Translations under genes and position numbers: made by a program
The notes under the pieces: generated by a model
Seen by the model: only the letters and a program-made list of their open reading frames with translations
What the model was told of the DNA's origin: nothing
Databases searched by the model: none
DNA from: Tubiluchus corallicola
Lineage: Eukaryota; Priapulida; Priapulimorpha; Priapulimorphida; Tubiluchidae
Direction: 5' to 3'
NCBI GenBank assembly: GCA_030141605.1
Contig: JAQGDQ010002368.1
Location: 744,001-808,000 of the forward strand
DNA length: 64,000 nt
In this document: positions 12,501 to 35,965 of the stretch, one piece after another
Layout: every line of letters begins with the position of its first letter
Numbering within the stretch: the first letter of the stretch is position 1

Positions 12501-15500
12501 AGAAGGCAAATTTGGAATTTTAAGCGAGTAAAACAAAGTCTAAAACCAGCAAAAAACTGTATCCTAAAATTACAAAAAAATACTCAGGAAAAAGCATAAG
12601 TAAATGGAAATACATAGGCGTTTAAAAATGCTATCAACCGTCATTCAGAACTAGAAATTAGGGAATACGTTAAATATGTCTTAGAAAGCATAAAAGTCAT
12701 ACGAGATTTAAAAGTTAAAAGTTTAAAATTTAAATAACTAAATACAAATTTTTAATGTTTTCAGGTAAAAACATATTTTAAATTTAAAATGACTCAGCAA
12801 TAAAAATTGGAAGCCAAAAGTAACTACGTAGTCACTATTACTGTTAAAATGGTTTATAAAATATATATGTATTTAGATAGTGAAGCATGAAGTCTACATT
12901 TTTGCATGTAGAAAATGTATACACGGCACTTTTACCTGTCGAACATGGCATACACTTCAGATGAAGGTTGATGTATGGTGCACAGGATAGTTCGCCCTTT
13001 ACAAGCCATGTCTTTCAAAACAGATATGATGTTTTGTGCCATAAAGGAGTCCAAACCAGATGTTGGTTCATCGCAAAACATTAATTTTGGATTTGTTAGC
13101 ATCTAGAAAAAGGCATTTATTTCATTATAGTTGCTGAAATAATTATGACAAATGTTTTTTCTCTTTACAGATCATTTGTAAATGCTATGATGCTAATTCA
13201 AGACCCATAACATTGCAGGTATAGTTAGAGCAAACTTATTTTCAAACAATGTAAGACTGATTTTAACAGTCTTTTAATAAAAATTGTTATGACAATGATG
13301 GGTAGGTAAAATTTTCAAACTATTCTACATATAGTAGCTACCATGTCATTATTAACCTTCAGTAATAGCACAGACACAAAAGGTGCCAGCAATATTTTAA
13401 TAAATACAAACGAGTCAATGCTTCTTCATTATCAAAGTATAACTTACTAACCTCAGATGCAAATGCAAGACGCTTTCTTTCGCCTCCTGAAATACCTTTT
13501 ATTCTACCAGGGACGCCTATCCATGTGTTCTCGCATTTCTTTAAACCAAGCTGTAATGGCAAATAATTATTTCACATGATTTTGCTTCCTTCTTTCTATT
13601 CTTTTCATAATTTTTTCGATGCCCCCTTTTCCCTTCATTCCTTTTTAAGTCTTTCATTCTTCTGAAAATTTTTTATGCTTTTTCTTTGACTATTTTTTCC
13701 TCTTTTATCATCGGCAGAATTGAGTAATTTAATTATGGCTCGAAAAAATTTAGTATAAATTATTTTAAAATCCTAAAAACGAATACAGGTGTAGCAAATT
13801 ACCTCCGTGAGAGTTTCTTCGACTTTCTTCATTCGCTGAGAATACGTGAATTCTTTGTCCATCCTCAATAGAGCCTACAACTCAAAACAGCAGATATTTT
13901 AGATGTACAATTTTGCACAGCAGCACAGCATAAGACCAGTGATCTAGTGTTTAGCATACATTGTTGTCCTGAACGCTATACTGTATCGCCTGACATTTTT
14001 GTATTGCTGTATTGTATTGCACTGCATTGTTGTTGTGTTACTGAAATGTATTGATTTGTTGTTTTGTTATGTTGATACTGAATTGTTTGCAGTGGTATAG
14101 TTTGTTTCATTGTTTAAAAATAACTTGCGTTGTACAAGGTACACTAAAATGATTAGTACAAGCTACACTGCCACACTTTGTTTTAATCATTTTTGTTATT
14201 TATTTTTTAAGAAATGTTTGAAAAATGCTTTTGGTACTCTATATAAGACAGTAATATAAGCTAAATTGTAAAAAGAAGTGTAATGAACTAAAAACCTTAA
14301 TCTGTTTCAAATGTAGACAAACTCTGTGTGGTGAAGCTTTTGACAGTGCAATTAAAATACCTGAAATCTCAAATGTTCTTTTACTTTTAGGGTACCAATG
14401 AACAAATCTTCCTGCTGAACGTATGCCGAAATGGACCTCATGCCAGGACCAAAACCAATTGGCTGTCCATTAATTTTGACTGTACCCTCAACAGTATACA
14501 TTTCAGTATTCCTGTGCGTCAGAATGTTCATAAGTGTACTTTTGCCTGCACCACTAAAACAAACAAACAACAAATGAATCTTGCTTCTGGTTCGTATCCT
14601 TACTTGTCAGCCAGTCGGCTTGTAAAGTAATAATTATTGCAAAACTGATTTAACATGAATTTTGGCTATGATAATTTCGGAAAATAATTACAGCTAAATA
14701 AACTCTTTTAAATCGATCCGAGTGTATAGAATCTATTTTGCCTTCAATTTGACAATATAAATATTTTTGTCAACAATATAATTTTTCTTAATATGACTAT
14801 GCTTTTATACCTGGCACCCATAATTGCTAACAGCGTACCGGCTTTTGCGTACCCAGTAACTGCAATAACAAATTTTCACAAAACATATTAATGAAACTTG
14901 TAAATTAATGTCGTTGGAATAAACAAGCGAGCAGGACAACTTTTTACAACAATTTACTAGATGCAGTTGGGATGAGCACTCCTAACAGACTAACGTGAAT
15001 TACTTAATCTCATTATTAACTAAATAAAAGGCCTACACCTCTCGGGAATGCATTTTCCAAAACATTCTCAAATTTAAAATGGCATAAAGTAAAACCAAGC
15101 TGCATTAACAGTGCAGTCTCCTGAGTATAGCATGAAGGTGCTGCTGCCTTATCCTTTGTGCTACGGAACTTATAGTAGAAGCAAGCCCTCAGCTCTAAGC
15201 GAGAACTCGAATCACTTTACTGCAGCACAAAGCTATGCTAAACTAAATACGAAAATTGGGTGCAGAGTGAAGAAAACGTGTTATTACAAAAATTATTTAC
15301 AGTTTCTATATGCGCTCTACTTACACGATCTTAATTTATTCGGGTGGCCAGTGACTACACCTATCAGAAACAATTCAATCTTTTGTAGAAGCAGCCCGTT
15401 CTGTGCTAGTTAGTTTAACGTATATTTCTCAAAATTATTTACTTTTAGAGGAATTTAAATAAACAGATTGTTTAACTTAGATGCACATTGAAATGGCCAA

Positions 15501-16235
15501 CTCAAGTTATTAAAATAATGTGACAAAGACTAATGTAATGTCGTGCTAGTAAATAGTCTTTAAATTTTGTTTTAATACCATTTCGGAGAATATGCTTCTT
15601 AACTCTTTTTTCTGTTTGCTTTTCCGGGTCAGATTGTCCAGCTTCTCTATCATGTCGACTTCGTCCACCTTTCAGCGTCGCCCAGACGTTTATATTCTCC
15701 CAAGTTATGTTAACCTAAGCAATATAATAATTTCATGCCCATAATCGTAAGAAAATTGATAACAAACAGAGTTTACAATAAATTTTGTGTATTTATTTAA
15801 TAATAAATATTGTTGGGTTGACTATATATAATCCGATCGATGTTATACTGTAAAATGGAGTGTACTGAATGGATAATATTCAAGCAAAATGGAAAAAAGA
15901 AAGTGGTTGCTCAATATTATTTTCATTTTGTTTGTAAAACGCTAAAACGTTTATTACGATTGCTGAAAGATAGCCACATAACGTTATGAGCATCGGCGAG
16001 CTCTCTGTGCCTCTTAACATATAAGGAATTTCTAACTTACCGCATCAAGTTCACTAACACTCAATACTTTTTTAATGGGTTCCTTTCTCATCACATTTTT
16101 CGACATGCCAGCAAACTGAACGCCAGAATGTGAAATCTCTTCGTACATCGGTACATGAACATTACTTCTACTGATGGAATAATCACTAGCAGCATTGTCA
16201 CATGCAGCATTGTTGCCGGTATCCATACTGAGCAT
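6562..16235 (-). CDS. White-like ABCG half-transporter, locus B (complete)
   Basis: Complete half-transporter of 686 codons plus stop. Exons: 16235-16041, 15714-15579, 14859-14811, 14553-14361, 13874-13803, 13550-13452, 13102-12936, 12401-12227, 12035-11946, 11184-11156, 10619-10514, 10374-10243, 9468-9376, 9000-8943, 8835-8758, 7868-7763, 7394-7294, 7102-7023, 6663-6562. Walker A at about residues 125-133, SGGER 236-240, Walker B ending at E260, H-loop His292. The membrane domain (about 425-683) shows six hydrophobic spans, for example LGIVYLQQ (TM1), [11 protein letters not shown] (TM3), [11 protein letters not shown] (TM5) and [11 protein letters not shown] (TM6), with a cysteine-bearing loop before TM6. 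The length is typical of ABCG. Intron 17 uses a GC donor, needed to keep frame; all others are GT-AG. The start could be 16235 or the Met three codons later (16226), the one conserved in locus A. White relatives move pigment precursors or small metabolites; the substrate here is unknown. Confidence 0.93.
8141..8413. repeat. Two-copy direct repeat in locus B intron 15
   Basis: Two copies of a roughly 120-base unit starting gtgagctgccacacaaa (8,141 and 8,299, period 158) and ending in attgttagtacaaca. They are about 80 percent alike by eye. Confidence 0.65.
9681..9700. repeat. (AT)n microsatellite, locus B intron 13-12
   Basis: A short uninterrupted run of at dinucleotides within an intron. 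Confidence 0.8.
11330..11760. repeat. Three degenerate tandem units in locus B intron 9
   Basis: Three successive units of about 130-150 bases share the order gac-tttgat / aaagtcgatag-g / ttcttctcctattgac / atatgaaagt. This is the style of a widespread invertebrate interspersed repeat; the following acgggcgggcgga is typical of its end. Confidence 0.5.
15061..15325. other. Low-divergence segment in intron 2 of locus B
   Basis: Counterpart of 3,001-3,265. The plus-strand frame 15,111-15,413 matches that of locus A but is cut at codon 100 by a TAG where A has TTG. Confidence 0.5.
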
Positions 16236-16439
16236 GCTCTAGCAGAACGTTTTAAATGACGTTCACTTATAATGATTCAAACATTTGCTTAAGGCAAAAC
16301 GTGTCACTTACAGAGGCATAAAATATTGTACTTCAAGCTCACACAACGATGGTATATTGTGAAAAGCCACGTTTCACAATGAATTTTAACATGGATTAAC
16401 AAAAGCGAAACTATTTCTTTAAACTTAAACAACTAAAAT

Positions 16440-16850
16440 AAGAATCAAAACAATTAATAAAAAAATCCCAGAATAGTTTTCAATTAATTGTTACGTCTTA
16501 TTGGTGAGGCACAGAACTGTATCATCAAAAGTTCACACCACACATCGATTTTACTTAATATCAACTAGTAGCAAACAAACACTGTTTTTTATGCCGCACA
16601 ACATTCAAGGTGCAAAAAAGGTGAAAGTCTAAAGGTCAAAACTGCAGGAGCTTTTAAATGGCTATTATATGTGACTGTAACGTAAATTGAGAAAGCATAG
16701 CTGTACACACTAAAAGACTGCCTGGTTGACTTAAATAAATGGAAGTTTTTGCTTAGAGGAAGAACCAATTCTCGAATAAGATTGTGTTTTAATATACACC
16801 TAAAAATCTTAATTAAGACGTAATATAGGCGCATAAAATGCGTTGCTTAA
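16440..16850 (-). promoter_or_regulatory. Conserved upstream block of locus B
   Basis: Counterpart of the 4,380-4,790 block. About 9 percent of bases differ from locus A over the central 246 bases, with no length change there. Probable promoter or 5'UTR segment. Confidence 0.4.
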
Positions 16851-17021
16851 AATTGCGAAAGAAATTTAAGTCATTTATATCTCTCGCCAAACAAACCTCG
16901 CTGCGGGAGTATTGTAAAAAATTACGTAAGTTGGTGGAAAGCACGAAGGCATGCATACGATGCTTTTGCACTTCACTCAAAAATTCCACTATAGTAGCTG
17001 ACTAAAGAGTCGCTTACAGAG

Positions 17022-17198
17022 CATCCGGAATGCGTTATGCATTATCCAAATGCGGAATACCTGCGTATAAAATATCAATGGGACATAGCTGCAGGAAAAA
17101 ATAACGCATAACGTAAGTTTGATAAACGGGTGCATTGAAAACAATATAAACCGATTTTATCTATTTTGCATCCGCATAACGCATACGCATTCCGGATG
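17022..17198. repeat. MITE-like element with terminal inverted repeats
   Basis: A 177-base segment bounded by catccggaatgcg and cgcattccggatg, with related gcgttatgc / gcataacgc copies inside both ends. There is no ORF, so it is probably a non-autonomous DNA element. A clear target-site duplication is not visible. Confidence 0.55.
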
Positions 17199-18048
17199 TC
17201 TAGTAAACACCACTTAATTATTTGTGTTTAACTGTGTTAAAAATTAGTCGACCGATCCGTTTTTAATAACTTTTAAGTGTTTGCATAGCTTTAATCCACG
17301 GGATTATAACTCAAAATGCGTAAATAATACACAACATTATTACAGGTAAGCGTAGAGTTATGCGAAGCTGCGCAAACTTAACGCATAGAGTTCAGTTTTA
17401 GCTTGCTAAAATAATTATTCTGTTATTTGTATTAAATAGTAGTAACTGTAACTGCAAAAGAAGTTCGTTCAAGCTCTGGCGAAATAAGTGTTTAGTTTAA
17501 ATTTTCCGTTTTGTTTGCTAATTTAAATTTTGCCTCTTCTCATTGCCAAATTTATTTATTGTTTCTAAGTTTAAACTCATTTGAACTTTTGCCTCATTTA
17601 TTTTTTATTTTGTTAAGTTGCTGATTATTTTCATTTGTACATACCTTACTTGACAGGTCACTTAATTTTCTTCAGTTTGAATAGGGGTGGTTGACTTGGT
17701 GACCCTTGGTCTTTTCGCCACCCCGTCTTTATTTTAGTTTTTAGCGTTTGTTTATGTTTATTTTGTAACATTCAGAGAAAAATAATCTTTTTTTTTACTT
17801 TCTACTTTTACTTTATTTCGAAATGACCGCCCCAAGGCCTATAGTCCAACAATTTTATTGTTGAAACTTTCGTACATTTTTCTCAAATGTTAAAATATGC
17901 CCAATTTCTCAAGAGACTTGATTTTTGCTTTTGGGTTAATATTATGTTTTTGGGTTATTCGCATGAAAATAACTCTATAGAGCCGCTCATTTCGCTGTGA
18001 TGTTGTTCTCGCTTGTGTAATTCCAAACTCATTCCATACCATTTTTAC

Positions 18049-18200
18049 CTTGTACTGTATTTACTTGTACCAAAAGTGCCTGACAAAACTTCATTAGTAC
18101 CATATTTACCAGTACCAAATTTTCCCGGTACCAAAATTTCATCGTACCAAAATTACCAGGACCAAACTTACTTCTACCGAACTTACTAGTTCCAGTTCTG
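18049..18200. repeat. Degenerate minisatellite, core taccagtaccaaat
   Basis: About nine imperfect copies of a 14-18 base unit built on taccNNtaccaaa. Copy borders are blurred by substitutions. Confidence 0.55.
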
Positions 18201-18421
18201 CCGTTCAGTGTCCAGAATTAGTGTCGTTGCAACATCTACATTAGTTAAAGTCTGCCATTGAGCACTGGTCAAAGTTTGAAAAGTGTTATACTCCACAAAA
18301 AAATCTGACAGCTTTTCGGCTTGAACCGATAACCTGTTGAACACAACCAACTTCAACAACAATGGCGAAAAGAAAAGGGCTTCAACTGACTAGATGAACT
18401 TTTGTGCAATTTAGCACCTAC

Positions 18422-19349
18422 ATTTACTACTGTGTAAGCGTTGTTCACAGACATGACTATAATTGAAATAAACAAGACAGAAATGATGTTTTGCACGGCT
18501 TCCTGGTTTAGTTCCTGCTGCAGATAGATGACTCCAAGAATTACACCCATCACCTATAAATGCAAAATTGGTGAATTGCGGTGAAAATAAAACGTATATA
18601 AGGAAGTACCTAATTAGATTGCAATGAAAAAGCAACAGCAGTAGGCAGCTTCACTTGCCAAAAATTAAACAAGCTCAAAAGCTCAAAAATAATTCGTTTT
18701 ATTATCGAGATATACCTGATGCACTTTACGTTAATAATTAATCAACTATGGCATATCGTATACAAGAGCAAAAAGAAATTTATAAACGTAGTAATAGTAA
18801 ATCATATTCAATATGTTACTACAACTAGTGCTTTATAAAAGTGAACACAGAAAAACCTTGTTAAACTAATTCACCGCGTTAATATGCCTACTTCAGCACG
18901 TAATAGGTAAAAACCTAAACAGCAATGTGGAACAAAACAGAGGGAGCAATATAAATAGTAGCTAACAAATCTAGAAACTCTTGTCTGATATATTCACTAG
19001 ACAATAGTTTAATAAACTATTAAACAACATAGATCCGACAAGCGAATAATGAATAGTATGATCAAGATGTGCCAAGAAAAAAGTAATTTGTGCGTATTTT
19101 GTTACTCAGTATCATTTCATTCAAACAATAAAATATATTTCTATAATGTATTCTTAAAGCATCAAGTTCACTGACACTCACAGCATGTCCAATTGGCTTC
19201 CTTTTCTCTACATTTTTCGGCATTCTCGCAAATTGAATGCCGGAATCTGGAACTTCTTCGTATAAAGGTACGTGCATACTGCTTCCACTAGCTGAATAAT
19301 CATTAGTGTTCCTTGGAATTTCACCGACTTCGCGAATGTTGTCACCCAT
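18422..19349 (-). pseudogene. Relic of a third White-like ABCG gene (locus C)
   Basis: Only two pieces of an ABCG gene remain. The block 19349-19159 matches exon 1 of loci A/B (shared HVP[ML]YEE, SGIQFA and SVSELDA). It reads into following sequence because the donor after SELDA (GCG|gtaag in A and B) is changed to GCT TTAAGA. The block 18553-18422 matches exon 12 ([13 protein letters not shown]) and keeps its acceptor (tag) and donor (gtaggt) and exact 132-base length. Exons 2-11 would have to fit in the 605 bases between, and no NBD motif is there; exons 13-19 are not found downstream. It cannot encode a transporter. Both pieces are clearly diverged from A, B and D, so the locus is older than the A/B duplication. 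It might still be transcribed. Confidence 0.8.
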
Positions 19350-19619
19350 ATATTGACTATTGACTGGTACGTGCTACAACTTCCTGACATCTGGCGGTAT
19401 TCATAGTGAATATACTGTTTGTAAACCGTCTAACATAATAGCATGCTGAAGCCTCAAATTAGAGGGCTACTGCCGAAAGCCAAAACAAGTCTCTTTATGA
19501 AACCAGAAAATTAATTATATTACCCAAAAAACGTGTAGTTTTCAATCCTCAATAAACCAAATTATGTCAACACGAAATGACACCTAAGTAATTATTAGAG
19601 CACTACGCCAGAACTAATG

Positions 19620-20040
19620 CACAAATAACAAAAAAGCTCAAAATAGTTTTTATTAATTGTTCCTTTTATTTGAAGCTACGTTTTCTTGACGGCGCGAAGG
19701 TGTTTCATCAAACTTTACACGACACATTGGCTTTAAAAACACATTTATCTCTAAAACCTCCTTAAACTAGAGTCCACAGATTTTTTTTCCCATTGTACTC
19801 AAAGTGCGAAAAGGTGAAAGTCTAAAAATAAAAGCAAAGTTTTTGAAATAGCTGCTATGTCTAGCCGGCGTAAAACAAACTGAGAAAGTATAGATGCTCC
19901 CATCCCGAATTAGGTAAATTAAACTGTTTTTCTCGTTTAGAATAATTTTATACAAAAATAAAGAAATATTAGTTATAAATTTTAGTTTTATAGACGTTCT
20001 AAAAAAGCACATAATAGCAAAGTTCTGAAAAAATTTCACT
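19620..20040 (-). promoter_or_regulatory. Diverged upstream block of relic C
   Basis: Clearly but distantly similar to the blocks before loci A and B, for example gcgaaaaggtgaaagtctaa at about 19,805. It shows that relic C arose with its own upstream region and is not a retrocopy. Confidence 0.4.
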
Positions 20041-21429
20041 GGATTTAATTTTTTTACTAAGTAGGAACCAAGATCAGAGGACGTTTAGTTCACTGCAAGG
20101 CGATTAGGCCTAGAAAGCAGAATAAAACAAGATATAGTGCAGCACCCACATTTTGGTAACTTTTTAAAAAACTGTGCACTAACGACTGTATAATGACACT
20201 ACGAAAAGTTCTACCTAACGGTGGTAGTTTTCGCGATTTTTCATTTTTGTGACTATTCAACTCACAATTTTATAGAAAAAACAAACTAAGACAGTGGCAT
20301 CGTCAAGAAAAGTAATGGGTAGCTTTTAAATTCTAATGCGAAATTAAAGCTCGTATATAATCCTCTGTACCGACCGGTAACCCTTGACCCGTAACCCGTA
20401 AACCAACTTGGCTTCCCTAATACATCGTAACTGCAGAGAATGTAATATCCGCGAGAGAAGGATAGTAACAAGAGGCAGCAATCTCCAGGTGTATGGATGA
20501 TTGTATGTGTGTATGTGTATAGTAGGCAACAATGTGGATTGCTCAATGTGGATTGCTGAACAAGCTAATATTTTCGACCAGCAGAAGTTAGACTCGAAGG
20601 ACTTTCTATGAAGAATACTCGTAATTATGATACAACGTACCCGCGACTCCGAAATCATAGCGACTGCTTCATATTTTCTTTACGTTTAACCAAAATTTAT
20701 TCCGCTATTAAGCAATAATTTTGAAATTCATAATATAAATAATAATTACCCCAAAATTAATTAAACTCATGGCGCGAAGACAATTTTAAACTAACCTAGC
20801 TAATAATTATTCTGGCTTGAGCAAGCTAACACTTGAAAATATTGAATTGGTTAGTTAACTGTTAGAACTGAATATTATCACATAGGCATGTACAGTTAAG
20901 TGCCATGGAACTGAACTTGTATTCCAAAGATTCTTGGTGCAAATCTGGGCTCACTTTCTTCTCATCCATCTCCTCATCCATGCTCAATTTGGTTTCAAAA
21001 ACTAAAATACTGGCGAGCTTATTTCGTTATTAACTAATAACCTTGAAATTAGATTATATTATTCATAATTACTTGCGATCATGACAACCAAACAATCATA
21101 GAATTGCACAGCTAATTTCCTTACTTCCTGTAACACTTAAAAAAACAAAAATAATGGGTATTATAATTACTATATGAGCACTTTATTAAACCTTTTTATA
21201 AAACAATGTAATTGTTAATTCATTAAACAAATCTTCAATCAAATTATTAAAGAACTCTCAAATACACTATTCATAACAAGCACAAAAATGACAACAGTGT
21301 TGTTCCAACGAAAATTAGTTGTCCTTATTCCTTATCTCATTTTATTTTAGTTTTAATTAAGATTTAAATTATTCAGTTAATATTACATAAAATAAAACAG
21401 TAAAAAGAAATACATTACAATAACAGAAA

Positions 21430-21472
21430 TATGTATACATATATATATATAAGATATATATATGTATATAAC
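21430..21472. repeat. (AT)n tract with dyad symmetry
   Basis: gtatacatatatatat ... atatatgtatat forms a near-perfect inverted repeat of alternating A/T just beyond the 3' end of locus D. Confidence 0.7.
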
Positions 21473-21944
21473 AAAGATAAAGCCCTTTGTAAGCGAACAG
21501 ACCATCCACAGAGTAACATGGCACCTGCATGGGTGGTTTCGCTTAAACTCGATTCATTTTTCAATTCGACCATTTCTTTGGCCTCCTAAGCATCTAAGTT
21601 ATGTGCAGTTGACTATGCATAAGAAATGAAAAAACAGTCAGAGAAGATTTTTTCATGTGAACTACGAGTGTAGTTTTAGTAGTCAAAATAAAATTATTAC
21701 GTCTCAGTGTGGACGGGAAATTGCGAGGTACAATTATAATTTTTTAAAGCACTTTAGTCTAGCTATACTCGCAAAAAATGTTATAAAACATAGTAAATAT
21801 TTCCATCACATGTATGCCTTAATGTAATCCTTAAAAAGTTTTTTTCAAAAATTTGAACTTTTTAGTTCAAAAATTTATCATTACAAATGTCAAATAAATG
21901 TCGCAATGTGTTATATATACAACCCGCAGTGCTTAACCTGCAGT

Positions 21945-33147
<11,203 letters not shown>

Positions 33148-34744
33148 TCCGCATGTGTTTTAAAAATTCTGTACAGAAGCCAGTAACTGTCGATTTAGCA
33201 TATTTTTAGATATTTGTTTATTTAAAATTCTTTTATGAATCGTGATTGGCAACACCATCAGATTTATATTTTTCGCCATTGGATCTTGCGCTTTACATAA
33301 CAATTTATTTTATTATAATGCCTTAATAAAGGTGAAAGTAATTAAGCCACACATTATTACAAAACACTTGAAAAAACATTAAACATTTACGTTGTAATTT
33401 TTACTTTGATTCAGATTCAAATTTCACAAGAACAGTGGCTTCTACAAGATATCTATCTTAGAAGAAAATGTAAGCAAGCAAAATTACCTTGAAGGCTGCT
33501 CACAATATAAACGACAAAAATATTCTCACGAAATTTCTCGCGTCGAACAGCTATCTCATTTAGCAATCCAGTTTAACTTATTAATAATATTACTCTTTTC
33601 ATTCGTTGTTCATACAGAAATTTGGTTATTGAGAGATCTGTGTATATTTCTTATGATCTTTGGAACCCAGCATTATTTGCATTAATTGCAGAAATGAGAT
33701 GAGAATTGTTATTTACTTTACTATTTAAATTGGTTCGCGCTAAACGGGACGTATTATAAGCTCACGTTATTTAGTCAAGGTATAATATTGCAGCCAAAGG
33801 TCAATATAACGAGTCGGGGCTTTTGATAAACAAGGCAGAAATAGTTTCTCAACTGAGAACGTCTTGTAAATCTTGATGCCTTTAGCCATTTGCCAGTAAC
33901 ACAGGAAAAACTTGACCTTCTAATTCCTAGTAAAGTCGCCGGTCGATGTAGTCCCTATTTCTAATTTAGCCATGCACGCAAGTTACACAATTTTATGGTT
34001 ATTAAGATTTATCTGAAAGCTTAATGTCTTAGGGATATGTCTCAATTTTAGCTTTGGTATTTTCTGCAGAAAACAACTGCATCACTGGTTAATTTTAAAT
34101 TTTAAATGAAAGCTGGAAACCTTGCCGCCACTGTTTTTTTACTTGTAAAACGTTTTTGGACTATATCAACACTAAAATTCAAGTCTAGCACTAGATTACA
34201 ACTTTTCGTGTTAACCAATAATGTGTGACTCGGGTGTATGGATTCATTAAGCTAGAAATATATCAACTGGCGACTCTCTTGGAAGTTATGCGCAACTGTA
34301 ACTGGTATCGCAGAGCGGCTTCATCAACTTACACACAAGGAAAACTAGCAGCTTTGTCACATTATTTTGTTGGGATTTCGGCATAAAAATGAAGATCGGC
34401 ATAGTAAGTTGACACAAAAAAGGCGCTTCATGCCGTAAATCCTGTATACTTCGTTGGGATAAATCTTTAGACACAATGGATTACCTACAGTCAATAGATC
34501 CGTATGATTAAATTAATAATATAGCTAAGACTGACTATAGTTTCGTTCTGTATCAGCATTTTGTCATTCAGTCTTCTTGAATATTATTTTTACAGGTGAG
34601 CGTGATAATTTGCTGCTGTGAAATCATTCACTTTGTCAAAGGTAAGCCTCATTCATTTTTACAGACACATATATTGCAATCCCCTTTGTTTTACGTATAT
34701 ATATTTGCTTCGGATTGCATATATGTATATATATATATACATAT

Positions 34745-34781
34745 AGATAGATGGATGGATGGATGGATGGATGGATGGATG

Positions 34782-34851
<70 letters not shown>

Positions 34852-34987
34852 GTAGATAGATAGATAGATAGATAGATATAGATATAGATATAGATATAGA
34901 TATAGATATAGATATAGATATAGATATAGATATAGATATAGATATAGACATAGATATAGATATAGAGAGATAGGTAGATGGATGGAT
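34745..34987. repeat. Compound GATG / GATA / GATATA microsatellite
   Basis: Ordered blocks of gatg, then gata (with one gag interruption), then gatata, and a short gatg tail. Upstream of locus D. It creates long false frames in both strands. Confidence 0.95.
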
Positions 34988-35330
34988 TATTTTGTTCCCA
35001 TATCTTATAATGTGTAATTAAAGTTAGTAACAATAATAGGAAATAACAACACACAAGTATTTACAAACACACACGTTGTCCAAGAATTGTTTTACGATTT
35101 TTTCGTCAGGTATATTTCGATAATTTCATCAGGGCTTATCAAAAGAGTGTTCAACAGAAACACGGTCAGGAACCGCATATGAATTTACACACTCTTTTTG
35201 TCTTTGTGTTGTGTTCAGTTGTGCATTCAATCACACGCCAAAAATCTATGTGGATATTTCATCATAACCATGTTTTTTACAAAGAAGCAAAAATTTTGTG
35301 TTGTGCGATAAACGTTTTTAACTTATACAG

Positions 35331-35965
35331 GACAAGAAAAGAAGTAGGTTTCAGAAAAATTGCCTTAAAAAATTATATTACTTTACAGCATTTTCATGCA
35401 TATATCGTACTCGCGTTAAAGGGAATTTTTGTTTGTTTTCATTTTGAATCTCCCGCAATACTGTTCTGAAGTCACCGTTACACGACGTCGCTTATGCAAA
35501 TGTAAATCAGGGGAAGAAAAGGCAATGTTAAATTATGTCCCAAAAAACTTTCAATGCAAATCTATATTACTTGGCATTTCGCTTACCTGCTGGAAAGCCT
35601 TATGTAAGTATAAATAATAACTTAAATTTTCGTGCCAATTGGAAAAATATCGCTGGCTCACCCTAAAACGTTTTTTAATCTTATTGAGAAGATACAGTAA
35701 TTTAAAATTTTACTTTGTTAGTAACATGTGTGCTACGATTGCTCTGATTATTTTTTCAAATTGCACGCAATGTTATCTAAACTTGTTTCAAACGACCTAC
35801 CATTAAAAACTGGCTGCGTCTAACGGTCATCGCGGGTGTTTGAATTTACAAGTTTTATACAGCGTTACTGCCGATGCAAGCCATGCATATGAAAAGACAG
35901 TATGTAAGTGGTATAAAATTTCAAGACGAATTTTTAAGCTTTATGTAAGTGGAGGGCTTTCTTGC
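35331..35965 (+). repeat. Dispersed repeat family R, copy 2
   Basis: Same landmarks as copy 1, with small deletions. The ATG of the small frame is lost (aaaatgg became aaactgg) and the CRE palindrome is degenerate (cgacgtcg). The downstream part [18 protein letters not shown] is kept. Confidence 0.85.

Larger units (their letters stand above)
16236..18421. other. Intergenic stretch between locus B and relic C
   Basis: Holds the duplicated upstream block of locus B to about 17,040, the MITE-like element 17,022-17,198, AT-rich unique sequence, and the degenerate minisatellite 18,049-18,200. No gene seen, and no remnants of ABCG exons 13-19 that relic C would need. Confidence 0.5.
19350..21944. 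other. Intergenic stretch between relic C and the 3' end of locus D
   Basis: Contains the diverged upstream block (19,620-20,040), a run of gtaaccc-like motifs near 20,380, and a near-palindromic (AT)n tract at 21,430-21,472. Short open frames at 20,286-20,658 show no recognisable product. Otherwise AT-rich and featureless. Confidence 0.5.

Noticed and set aside
20286-20658. Overlapping 86- and 104-codon frames between C and D
   Set aside because: Low-complexity His/Thr/Ile content from gtatgtgtgtatg repeats; no motif or partner exons.
34659-35054. Tyr/Ile/Ser repeat protein frames
   Set aside because: Produced entirely by the GATA/GATATA microsatellite.
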